From positions 3,069,501 to 3,133,500 of the forward strand of contig CP064972.1 in assembly GCA_016699405.1 (NCBI GenBank): DNA of 64,000 bases. Reading direction: 5' to 3'. Origin of the DNA: Holophagales bacterium. GTDB lineage: Bacteria > Acidobacteriota > Thermoanaerobaculia > Multivoradales > JAGPDF01. Each line of letters opens with the position of its first letter. Position 1 is the stretch's first letter. The translations under genes and the position numbers were made by a program. Below the pieces are notes generated by a model, which did no database searches, had not been told where the DNA came from, and was given only the letters and a program-made list of their open reading frames with translations. Positions 44,654-52,467 of this stretch are shown here, piece after piece.

Positions 44654-45027
44654 CCCTCCGCTCGCCGGTGGCCCGCGCGTAGGCCGCCAGCGAGCCGGAA
44701 GAGGTTGCTGGCTAGAAAACGCAAAGACGTCTGGGTGGGGAAACTGGCCGCCGCGCCTCTTCTGACTCCCGCGAGCACGGCGGCGGCGGGTCGGTATCGC
44801 GTCGACCGAAGAAGCACCTCCTGGCTCGCCGGCGGGGACATCGCGGCCGGGGTCTCGAATCCCGAGACAAATCGCCGTCGCGTCCGTTCGTCGGCGACTC
44901 CATCGAGGTGCAGCCTCGTGCCTCGTGGCTCGCTGTTTCTTACCCAGACGTCTTGGGTCTTGTCAGCGTCGAGCTCGACGCGGTCCTTCTCCTGAGATGT
45001 CGACGGCCCCTTGATAGACTCGGGGCG
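44654..45027. other. 374-bp gap between nadC and lipA with inverted repeats
   Basis: No convincing gene. A 96-codon frame at 44705-44995 has no family features and poor codon bias. The gap holds a perfect 13-base inverted repeat pair and a 6-bp hairpin (GTCTCG-N5-CGAGAC, 44852-44868). lipA promoter elements are probably in the last 80 bp, but I see no clear boxes. Confidence 0.5.
44724..44954. repeat. 13-bp inverted repeats enclosing ~231 bp
   Basis: AAGACGTCTGGGT at 44724-44736 has its exact complement ACCCAGACGTCTT at 44942-44954. Similarity extends inward (GAAAC shared after a 2-base mismatch). The arrangement recalls terminal repeats of a miniature element, but flanking bases show no target duplication. 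Confidence 0.4.
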
Positions 45028-45978
45028 ATGAGCGACGCACTGGTCACGATCGGCCGCAAGGCCGTGGAAGCAGAAGCCGCGCCGGCGGCGCGGGCGCGGC
45101 GGGAGGGGCGGCCTTCCTGGCTGCGCATCAAGCTGGCCACACCGGAGGAGTACCACAAGGTCCGCGGTCTGGTGACGCGCCTCAAGCTCAACACGGTGTG
45201 CGAGGAGGCTCGCTGCCCGAACATCTACGAGTGCTGGGGCGAGCACGGCACCGCGACGTTCATGATTCTCGGCGACATCTGCACCCGGCGGTGCGGCTTC
45301 TGTGCCGTGACCTCGGGGCGTCCGAAGCCGGGCGTCGACGCCGAGGAACCGGAGCACGTGGCCGAAGCGGTGGCGACGATGGGTTTGCGCCACGCGGTGA
45401 TCACCTCGGTCGATCGCGACGATCTCGACGACGGCGGGGCGGCGCACTGGGCGGCGGTGATTCGCGCCATTCACCGTCGGGTGCCGGAATGCAGCGTGGA
45501 GGTACTGACTCCCGACTTCCGCGGGGTGCCCGAAGCGCTCGACGTGGTTCTCGCCGCCGTGCCGGAGATCTTCTCGCACAACGTCGAGACGGTGCCACGC
45601 CTCTATCGTACGGCGCGGCCCGGAAGCCGGTACGAGCAGTCGCTGGCGCTGCTTGCCGAAGCGAGTCGGCGGCGGGACGCCGGCTCGTATCGCGGGCGGG
45701 TGAAGACCGGCATCATGCTGGGGCTCGGTGAGCTGCCGGACGAGGTCGAGGCGACGATGCGCGACATCCGCGCCGCCGGTGTCGAGGTGATGACGCTGGG
45801 GCAGTATCTCCAGCCGAGCCGCGAGCACCTGCCGGTCGACCGCTTCGTCCACCCGGACGAGTTCGCGCGCTATCGCGCCTTCGCGGCCGAGATCGGGTTC
45901 ACCCACTGCGAGGCCGGTCCGCTGGTGCGCTCGAGCTACCACGCGCACGAGCAGGTCGGACGCAGCCTGCGCGGCTGA
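45028..45978 (+). CDS. lipA: Lipoyl synthase
   Basis: 316 residues, a radical-SAM enzyme that inserts two sulfurs into octanoyl groups placed by LipB. The auxiliary cluster ligands are in CEEARCPNIYEC and the radical-SAM cluster is CTRRCGFC. It also shows SVDRDDLDDGGA and the C-terminal VRSSYHA serine motif. ATG 45028 is chosen; an upstream frame to 44908 lacks family similarity. It lies alone, with a 374-bp upstream gap. Confidence 0.96.
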   Translation: MSDALVTIGRKAVEAEAAPAARARREGRPSWLRIKLATPEEYHKVRGLVTRLKLNTVCEEARCPNIYECWGEHGTATFMILGDICTRRCGFCAVTSGRPKPGVDAEEPEHVAEAVATMGLRHAVITSVDRDDLDDGGAAHWAAVIRAIHRRVPECSVEVLTPDFRGVPEALDVVLAAVPEIFSHNVETVPRLYRTARPGSRYEQSLALLAEASRRRDAGSYRGRVKTGIMLGLGELPDEVEATMRDIRAAGVEVMTLGQYLQPSREHLPVDRFVHPDEFARYRAFAAEIGFTHCEAGPLVRSSYHAHEQVGRSLRG

Positions 45979-46123
45979 GCGGCAGCTGCGGACCGGCAAG
46001 CTCGGCAATCCGGCGTCTCGGATCGCGATTTCGTCGCGCGGCGCTGGCGGCGCGGGGCTGCGAGCCGCTACAATCGTCGAGGGCTCCCGTCCGGGAGCGC
46101 CCGATCCGGGGAGAGCAGGATCC

Positions 46124-46570
46124 ATGGCTTCCGCTGCGACCGTCCGCGTCCGCCCGCTCGACGAGCTCGACCTGACCGAGGTCGTGCGGATCGTCGAGAC
46201 GACCGGCGGCGGCTACGACCCGCGCTTCTGGGAGGATCGCGTCGCCACCTGGCTGCGCCGCGACCCGGAGGGAGCTCTCGTCGCCGAGGTGGACGGCACG
46301 GTGGCTGGTTTCATGCTCGGCGAGGTGCGGCGTGGCGAGTTCGGTTTCGCCGAGCCGACAGGCTGGATCGAGGTGCTCGGGGTGGATCCGCAGCATCGCG
46401 GCAAGGCCGTCGGGCGAGCCCTGGCCGAGGCGCTCTTCGCCCACTTCCGAGCACAGGGCGCGGCCGCGGTGCGCACCCTCGTCGAGGAGAGCCGCCCGGA
46501 GCTCGTGTCCTTCTTCGCCACCCTCGGCTTCGAGCCCGCGCCGATCCGCCCCCTGCTCAAGCGTCTGTGA
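46124..46570 (+). CDS. GNAT-family N-acetyltransferase
   Basis: 148 residues. The acetyl-CoA-binding motif A is VLGVDPQHRGKAVGRALAEAL, with a preceding GFMLGEV strand and the C-terminal LVEESRPELVSFFATLGFEPA. The pattern resembles RimI-like and small-molecule acetyltransferases. The substrate is unknown. It has GGGGAGAGCAGG upstream and is followed by the diiron protein gene after 46 bp. Confidence 0.88.
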   Translation: MASAATVRVRPLDELDLTEVVRIVETTGGGYDPRFWEDRVATWLRRDPEGALVAEVDGTVAGFMLGEVRRGEFGFAEPTGWIEVLGVDPQHRGKAVGRALAEALFAHFRAQGAAAVRTLVEESRPELVSFFATLGFEPAPIRPLLKRL

Positions 46571-46616
46571 GCCAACTCCCGTCCATCCACGCGACGAGAT
46601 CCGGAGAGCCTCCCTC

Positions 46617-47951
46617 ATGAGCATGACCGAGACCCTCCTGCCGAAGCCGTATCACGCCGCCGTCGAGCGGTTCCGCGATCTCTACCTGCCCGACTACGGT
46701 TTTCTGGTCGACAAATGGGAGACGCACTTCCCGCGCGAGCCGCGCTTCAAGCTCTGTGCCTACCGCGAATGCGGCATGTGCGGCGTCGTCGAGTGCGGCG
46801 AGCGCCAGGGCGAGGCGAAGTGGACCTCGGCGACGGCGATCCCCGAGGAGCAGGCGCGCCATCTGTTCGCGATGATCCGCGCCCAGGCGTCGACCGAGTT
46901 CGGCTCGATCCAGCAGCACCAGCTCACCCTCTCGCGCGCTGCCGACGAGGAAGAGCAGGTCTGGATCCTGCGCATGATGGCCGAGGAGCTGCGGCACGGC
47001 TACCAGATGCTGCATCTCCTGGTGGACGACGACTGGTCGGCGGCGACGGGCGCCGGAAGCCGCGAGCTGGTCGAGGAGATCCTCGACATGCGGACCGGCT
47101 CGCACGTGCTCGGCGCCTTCAACATCGACTTCGACTCGTTCGTCGACAACGTCGTCTTCTGCGCGCTGATCGACCGCGTCGGCAAGTACCAGTTGGCGAT
47201 GCAGAAGGTGTCCTCCTATTCGCCGATGGCCGAGTCGATGCCGCAGATGCTGCGCGAGGAGGCGTTCCACCTCGCAGCCGGCGTCGTCCCGCTGCGCCGC
47301 TGGGTCGAACGGGCGGCGCAGGGCGGGATCGCCATCTCGATGGAGATGATCCAGAAGGTACTGAACAAGTGGGTGCCGCGCGGGCTCGAGATGTTCGGCG
47401 ACGAGCGCGGTGGCGGCACCAACGTGCGCTGGGGCTTCAAGCCGATGAAGAACGACGAGGCCCAGTCCCAGTACTACGAGGAGTTGCGCAAGCTCGTCCG
47501 CGACCTCAACCTGCGCTTCCTGCGCGCCCGGCTGCCGGAGCTCACGCCCGGCGAGGCCGAGGCGACGCTCGCCCGGCTCGAGGCCGGGCGGGGGAGCGAG
47601 CGCGGCGTCGCCTTCGAAGAGCTGCTGCAGCTGCCTCACATCGCTTTCTTTCGCCGCCGCGGCGTCCCAGCCTTCCAGATGGTGGGTGTCGACGGCCAGG
47701 CGTTCGTGTCGCGCGACGAGTTCGTTGCCCATCTCCGCCGCGTCCTGCCGGAGTCGTATCTGGCCGGACGCGACTTCCAGGAGTTCCTCTCCCTGCTCGA
47801 CCAGGTCTCGTCCGGCTCGCTGCCGCGCGAGAAGGCGGCGGCGCACATGCCGGCGCTGCGGCGGGTGGGAGGGGTCTGCCCATGCTCGCGGGCGGTGCGC
47901 TGGGTGGTGGACGAGCCACAGCCGACGACGGCCGCCGCGACGGCGCTCTGA
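46617..47951 (+). CDS. BoxB/PaaA-like diiron protein with an N-terminal cysteine cluster
   Basis: 444 residues from ATG 46617. The ferritin-like fold has carboxylate/histidine ligands in ASTEFGSIQQHQ, MAEELRHGYQ and LREEAFHLAAG, which fits the phenylacetyl-CoA/benzoyl-CoA epoxidase alpha-subunit superfamily (PaaA, BoxB). Before the diiron core is CAYRECGMCGVVECG, a CX4CX2CX4C cluster (about residues 47-60) that I do not know from PaaA or BoxB and that could hold zinc or iron-sulfur. The C-terminus has a further CPCS. No ligase, reductase (PaaE/BoxA) or hydrolase genes are nearby, so the aromatic-CoA role is uncertain. Confidence 0.75.
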   Translation: MSMTETLLPKPYHAAVERFRDLYLPDYGFLVDKWETHFPREPRFKLCAYRECGMCGVVECGERQGEAKWTSATAIPEEQARHLFAMIRAQASTEFGSIQQHQLTLSRAADEEEQVWILRMMAEELRHGYQMLHLLVDDDWSAATGAGSRELVEEILDMRTGSHVLGAFNIDFDSFVDNVVFCALIDRVGKYQLAMQKVSSYSPMAESMPQMLREEAFHLAAGVVPLRRWVERAAQGGIAISMEMIQKVLNKWVPRGLEMFGDERGGGTNVRWGFKPMKNDEAQSQYYEELRKLVRDLNLRFLRARLPELTPGEAEATLARLEAGRGSERGVAFEELLQLPHIAFFRRRGVPAFQMVGVDGQAFVSRDEFVAHLRRVLPESYLAGRDFQEFLSLLDQVSSGSLPREKAAAHMPALRRVGGVCPCSRAVRWVVDEPQPTTAAATAL

Positions 47952-47986
47952 CCGCGGCGCCTGCGGGCGCCCCGGAGGGCCACACC

Positions 47987-48892
47987 ATGAGCCTGTTGCA
48001 CGGGCTGATCGTCCACACCCTTCCCTGGGTGCCGAAGTTCATCGTCGGTCGCGTGGCCTCGCGCTACGTCGCCGGCGGCACGCTCGACGACGCACTGGCG
48101 ACCATCGCCGACCTCAACCGCGAGGGGGCGATGGCCACGATGGACCTGCTCGGCGAGGAGGTGAAAGACCCCGCCAAGGCGGTCGCGAACGTCGAGGAGT
48201 ACGAGAGGATGCTCGCCGCCATCGCCGAGCGCAAGCTCGACGCCAACATTTCGATCAAGCCGACCTCGCTCGGCCTGAAGATCGACGAGAAGGTGTGCCG
48301 CGACCACGTCGACCGGATCGCCGCGGCGGCGAAGCGCAACGGCAACTTCGTGCGCATCGACATGGAGGACCACACCACCACCGATGCGACGCTGCGCATC
48401 TACCACGAGCTGCAGCCCAGGCACGGCAACCTCGGCGTGGTCTTCCAGGCCTACATGCGACGCACGCTCGCCGACATCGCCGCGCTGCCGGCCGAGAGCG
48501 CCAACATCCGCCTCTGCAAGGGGATCTACATCGAGCCGCGGGCGGTAGCCTGGAAGGGCTACGAGACGGTGCGCCTGAACTTCCTCGCGGCGCTCGAAAA
48601 GGCCCTGCGGCAGGGCGTCTACGTCGGCATCGCGACGCACGACGAGCACCTGGCCTGCGGCGCAGCGGCGCTCGTCGAACGACTCGGAGTGCCGCGCGAC
48701 CGTTACGAGTTCCAGATGCTGCTCGGTGTCGATCCCGAGCTGCGGCGCATCCTCATCGCCTCCGGACACCGCCTGCGCGTCTACGTCCCCTACGGGCGCG
48801 ACTGGTACCCCTACTCGATGCGCCGCCTGCGCGAGAACCCGGAGGTCGCCGTGCACGTGATGCGCGCCTTCCTGGGGATCACCGGAAGATAG
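47987..48892 (+). CDS. Proline dehydrogenase
   Basis: 301 residues, a monofunctional FAD-dependent TIM-barrel enzyme of the Thermus-like PRODH branch. It oxidises L-proline to pyrroline-5-carboxylate and passes electrons to quinone. Family blocks are ISIKPTSLGLKID, VRIDMEDHTTTDATL, QAYMRRTLAD, RLCKGIYIEP, IATHDEH and YEFQMLLGVDPELR, ending in RVYVPYGRDWYPYSMRRLRENP. ATG 47987 follows CCGGAGGGCC, 35 bp after the diiron protein gene. No pyrroline-5-carboxylate dehydrogenase is in the window. Confidence 0.95.
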   Translation: MSLLHGLIVHTLPWVPKFIVGRVASRYVAGGTLDDALATIADLNREGAMATMDLLGEEVKDPAKAVANVEEYERMLAAIAERKLDANISIKPTSLGLKIDEKVCRDHVDRIAAAAKRNGNFVRIDMEDHTTTDATLRIYHELQPRHGNLGVVFQAYMRRTLADIAALPAESANIRLCKGIYIEPRAVAWKGYETVRLNFLAALEKALRQGVYVGIATHDEHLACGAAALVERLGVPRDRYEFQMLLGVDPELRRILIASGHRLRVYVPYGRDWYPYSMRRLRENPEVAVHVMRAFLGITGR

Positions 48893-48950
48893 ACGCGTCG
48901 ACCGGCGCCGGCGCTCGAGCGCCGGCGTCGGGTCGTCCGCGACCCTCGGC

Positions 48951-49682
48951 ATGACCGCCTCCCCACCCCGCGTGCTGTTGCTGCAGATCCGCGACCAGGA
49001 GCTCCCGGAGCTCCAGGAGCGCGACTGCTTCGTCCATTTCAGCGGCCTGCCGCGAGAACGCTTCGCCTTCTGGAACCTCGTCGAGCGCCCGGAGATCACC
49101 GGCGACGATTGCTCGACCTTCGCGGCGGTGATCGTCGGCGGTGCCGGGGCCCACTCGGTCACCGACGAGCATCCGTTCACTGCGCCGCTCGGCCGGCTGG
49201 TGCGCGAGCTCGCGGCGGCGGACCGGCCGCTCTTCGGTTCCTGCTTCGGTCACCAGTTCATCGCCCAGGCGCTGGGTGGGCGCGTGGTCACCGATGCGGC
49301 GCGGAGCGAGATCGGCACCTTCGACGTCGAGCTGACGGAGGAAGGTGCCGCCGACCCCTGGCTCGCCGGTCTGCCACGGCGCTTCGCGGCGCAGCTCGGT
49401 CATCACGATCGCGTCGTCGATCTGCCGCCGGGCGCGATCGAGCTCGCCCGCAGCGAGCGCTGTCCGAACCAGGCGTTCCGCCTCGGTGCGACCCGCGTCT
49501 ACGGCGCCCAGTTCCACGTCGAGCTCGATCCGGCGCGCATGATCGAGCGGGCGCGGGCCTACCGCGAGGACTACCTCCCGGACCCCGAGGCGCTCGAGCG
49601 GCTGCGCCGTTCGCTGCGGCCGTCGCCCGAAGCCTCGACCCTGCTGCGCCGCTTCCTCGCCCTCGCCGGAATTGCCGACTGA
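48951..49682 (+). CDS. Class I glutamine amidotransferase-like protein
   Basis: 243 residues. The catalytic cysteine is in LFGSCFGHQFIAQALGG and the histidine in YGAQFHVELDP, followed by the expected acidic position. This resembles stand-alone GMP-synthase-like amidotransferase domains, whose members include gamma-glutamyl hydrolases acting on glutamylated amines. The substrate is unknown. It begins 58 bp after proline dehydrogenase, and a hairpin follows the stop. Confidence 0.88.
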   Translation: MTASPPRVLLLQIRDQELPELQERDCFVHFSGLPRERFAFWNLVERPEITGDDCSTFAAVIVGGAGAHSVTDEHPFTAPLGRLVRELAAADRPLFGSCFGHQFIAQALGGRVVTDAARSEIGTFDVELTEEGAADPWLAGLPRRFAAQLGHHDRVVDLPPGAIELARSERCPNQAFRLGATRVYGAQFHVELDPARMIERARAYREDYLPDPEALERLRRSLRPSPEASTLLRRFLALAGIAD

Positions 49683-49716
49683 CCGGGCCGCCTCTTGCGT
49701 GAGCGCGGCGGACCGG
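49683..49716 (+). terminator. Hairpin after the amidotransferase gene
   Basis: CCGGGCCGCC (49683-49692) pairs with GGCGGACCGG (49707-49716), nine of ten positions, with a 14-base loop, directly after the stop codon. There is no T-run. Confidence 0.5.
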
Positions 49717-49817
49717 AGAGGATTGCCGCCGCTCCGTCGTGATCGCCCGCGTCGACCTCCCCCGCAGGGGACGGGTCGTCCAGGGGTTTCATCCGTCGGC
49801 GCTAGGTCCAGACGACG

Positions 49818-52052
49818 ATGACGTCGAACAACCGTTCCGGTCAGCGCGTGGGGCGCTACGAGCTCGGCGAGCCGCTGGGTCGCGGTGGCATGGCCGAGGT
49901 CTACCGCGCCACCGACGGAAGCCTCGGACGCGCGGTGGCGGTCAAGCTCATCCTGCCGCATTTCGCCGCCCAGGCCGACTTCCGCGAGCGCTTCCTCCGC
50001 GAGGCGCGCCTGGTGGCGGCGCTCAACCATCCGAACATCCTGCCGGTCTACGACTTCGGGGAGGAGGATGGCGTGGCCTTCCTGGTCATGCCGCTCCTCG
50101 AAGGCGGATCGCTTGCCGACCGGATGGAGGGTCGCAGCTTCCCCGTGGAGCAGGTCGTGGAGTGGGTCGGGCAACTCGCCGGAGCCCTCGACGCGGCCCA
50201 CGGCGAGGGGATCCTGCACCGGGACGTCAAGCCGTCGAACGTCCTCGTCGGCAAGGACGGCCGGCTCTCGCTGGCCGACTTCGGTATCGCCAAGTCGGCC
50301 GAGTCGTCGACCCGGCTGACGACCACCGGTGCGGTCGTCGGAACTCCCGCCTACATGGCGCCGGAGCTGGCGCGGGGCGAGACGGCGAGCCCGGCCTCGG
50401 ATCGCTATGCGCTCGCCGTCCTGGCTTACGAGCTGCTCGCCGGAGATCCGCCGTTCCGCGGCGACAGCGCCCTCGCCGTGCTCCACCGCCACGTCACCGA
50501 GCCCGTGCCGCCGATCACCCGCAAGGTCCCGGCACTGCCGAAGGCGCTCGATCGGGTGCTCGAACGCGCGTTGGCCAAGGAGCCCGGGGAGCGGCCGGAC
50601 ACTTGCGTCGCCTTCGCGGTGGAGCTCGCCCAGGCCGCGGGGATCACGGCGCCGTGGACCGCCGCGACCTCGTTGAAGCCCGCTCCGGCCGGCCGCTTCG
50701 GCCAGGAGCCCACGGTGGTGACGCCGAGCGCGGGCACCCAGGCGGGGGGCCCTCGCGTACCGCTCGCCCGCGGCGGGGTGGCAGTGGCGCGGGGCGGGCG
50801 TTCGTCGATCTGGGTGACGCTCGCTCTGCTCGGCGCCGCCGCGGTCGTCGTCGGGCTCGGCTGGTCGTGGCTCCGGCCGCAGCCGACGCCGGGAGCGTCC
50901 GAGAACCGGGCGATGGATCGAGAGCTGGATCCGGCGGCGACGCCGATCGCGCCGCCATCGAGCGCCCGTCACGCCGCCGTCGATGCCTTGCCGACACCGA
51001 CGGCAGCGCCCGCGGGAAAGCCGACGGAGCGCGCGCCGCTCGTCCCGCGAGGGAGCGCGACCGACGTCGCGCCGCCGCCGGACCCGCGCGCGTCGATGGT
51101 CGCCGCGACGCCGTCCGCCCCGCCTGCCACGCCGCCGGCCGCGCCATCGGTCGACACGGCGGCCGAGCCGCGGCCGGGAGCCCCCGGGGCCGCGCTCGTC
51201 GCTGCGCCGGCGGCCCCTCTCGTGCGCGGCCTGACGACGATCAAACACGTCGGCGAGCGGGCCTCCGGCCTCCTGCGACCGACGCGGCGCCTGAGCGAAC
51301 GCGACTTTCGCGAGCTCCTCGCCTCGGTCGCCGAGCTGGCGCCGAGCGCGGCGAGGAGCGAGAGCGAGCGAGCGCTCGCTGCCGGGCTCGAGGCGTTCTC
51401 GCGCGGTGGCCTCGCGTGGCTCTCGGGCGACCTGGCGAAGGCGCGGCAGGAGCTCGACCGCGCCGCCGAGGAGGCGGCCCGCAGCCTCTCGCCGATGGCC
51501 AATCCCGGGCTGGTCTTGCGCACCGGGGCGCTCGACAGCAGCGCCTCCTGGCAGCTGGCCTTCGCATTCGGGGATGTGCGTGGCGACGCGGCGCGCCTGC
51601 TCGCCGAGGCGCGCTCCGCCGGCTCGCTGACCCCGGCTCAGGCCGAGTTCGGCACGGCGGTCGTCGAGCGCTGGGACGGCCATCATGCCGAGGCAGCGCA
51701 GCGGGCCCTGCGCATGCTCGAATCGAGTGCGGGATCGCTCGCCGAGGTCGAGCGCTCGCAGGTCGCCCAACTCGCGGCCGAGGAGCTGGCGATGTCGGGC
51801 GACGTGGAGGGTGCGGCTCGCGCCTTCGACCGGGCGATCGTCGACGCGGGGACGCAGCGCGGCTCGCTGGCACTCGAAGCGGCGATGGTCGTGGGAACGC
51901 GCGCCGGGCGACCGGACCTTGCCGGTCGCTTTCTCGCCACGGCGTGTGCCGCCGGCATGGAGCGGGCGTGCATCGACCCGCCGGCCGCCGGCGAGCGACG
52001 CATCCTGCCGTTCGGCCGTCGGCGCCCTCGTCCCGGCTCGCCGGGCGGGTAG
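49818..52052 (+). CDS. Membrane-anchored Ser/Thr protein kinase
   Basis: 744 residues. The PknB-like kinase domain spans about 14-275: glycine loop GRGGMAEVYRA, ATP lysine K43 in VAVKLI, catalytic HRDVKPSN (D136), DFG at 154-156 and GTPAYMAPE. A Pro/Gly-rich juxtamembrane region precedes one membrane helix (331-352). A long Pro/Ala-rich linker then leads to a helical, TPR-like outer part of about 250 residues. It probably senses an envelope signal. Its start is preceded by TCCAGACGACG with no strong site. It is followed closely by a cysteine-cluster gene. Confidence 0.92.
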   Translation: MTSNNRSGQRVGRYELGEPLGRGGMAEVYRATDGSLGRAVAVKLILPHFAAQADFRERFLREARLVAALNHPNILPVYDFGEEDGVAFLVMPLLEGGSLADRMEGRSFPVEQVVEWVGQLAGALDAAHGEGILHRDVKPSNVLVGKDGRLSLADFGIAKSAESSTRLTTTGAVVGTPAYMAPELARGETASPASDRYALAVLAYELLAGDPPFRGDSALAVLHRHVTEPVPPITRKVPALPKALDRVLERALAKEPGERPDTCVAFAVELAQAAGITAPWTAATSLKPAPAGRFGQEPTVVTPSAGTQAGGPRVPLARGGVAVARGGRSSIWVTLALLGAAAVVVGLGWSWLRPQPTPGASENRAMDRELDPAATPIAPPSSARHAAVDALPTPTAAPAGKPTERAPLVPRGSATDVAPPPDPRASMVAATPSAPPATPPAAPSVDTAAEPRPGAPGAALVAAPAAPLVRGLTTIKHVGERASGLLRPTRRLSERDFRELLASVAELAPSAARSESERALAAGLEAFSRGGLAWLSGDLAKARQELDRAAEEAARSLSPMANPGLVLRTGALDSSASWQLAFAFGDVRGDAARLLAEARSAGSLTPAQAEFGTAVVERWDGHHAEAAQRALRMLESSAGSLAEVERSQVAQLAAEELAMSGDVEGAARAFDRAIVDAGTQRGSLALEAAMVVGTRAGRPDLAGRFLATACAAGMERACIDPPAAGERRILPFGRRRPRPGSPGG

Positions 52053-52061
52053 AATGCGCCG

Positions 52062-52442
52062 GTGTCCGCGCACCGGCAATTCTTCGACTGTTCCAACTGC
52101 CCCGCCTACTGCTGCACCTACGAGCACATCGAGGTGACGGCGGCCGACATCCGCCGACTCGCCCGCCACTTCGGTCTCTCCGAGCGCACCGCCGCCGCGC
52201 GTTTCAGCAAGCCGGTGGAGGGAGGGACGAAACGGGTGCTGCGTCATCGCAAGGACGAGATCTTCGGCAACGCGTGCCGCTTCCTCGACCCGGAGACCCG
52301 ACGTTGCACGGTCTACCAGGCGCGCCCGCACATCTGCCGGGCCTTCCCGGGCCTGGCGCGCTGCGGTTTCTACGACTTCCTGATGGCGGAGCGGCGGTCC
52401 CAGGAGGACCCGGAGTACGTGCCCTCCTTCCGCCGCGGCTGA
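52062..52442 (+). CDS. YkgJ-type cysteine-cluster protein
   Basis: 126 residues. It has the CxxCxxxCC-like N-terminal cluster SNCPAYCC and a second set CRFLDPETRRCTVYQARPHICRAF, typical of the YkgJ/CxxCxxCC family that binds an iron-sulfur or zinc ion. Its cellular role is not established; some relatives are linked to protein modification. GTG 52062 is 9 bp after the kinase stop and recN follows after 25 bp, so the genes may be co-transcribed. Confidence 0.85.
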   Translation: MSAHRQFFDCSNCPAYCCTYEHIEVTAADIRRLARHFGLSERTAAARFSKPVEGGTKRVLRHRKDEIFGNACRFLDPETRRCTVYQARPHICRAFPGLARCGFYDFLMAERRSQEDPEYVPSFRRG

Positions 52443-52467
52443 GCGTCGCGACTCGGGAGATCCCGTC

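Noticed and set aside
44846..44868. GGTCTCGAATCCCGAGAC as a tRNA T-arm
   Set aside because: The loop only loosely resembles a T-loop and no acceptor, D or anticodon arm can be built around it.
44705..44995. A 96-codon frame upstream of lipA
   Set aside because: Ser/Arg/Thr-rich, no motif, no ribosome site, and it contains the inverted repeats. More likely non-coding.
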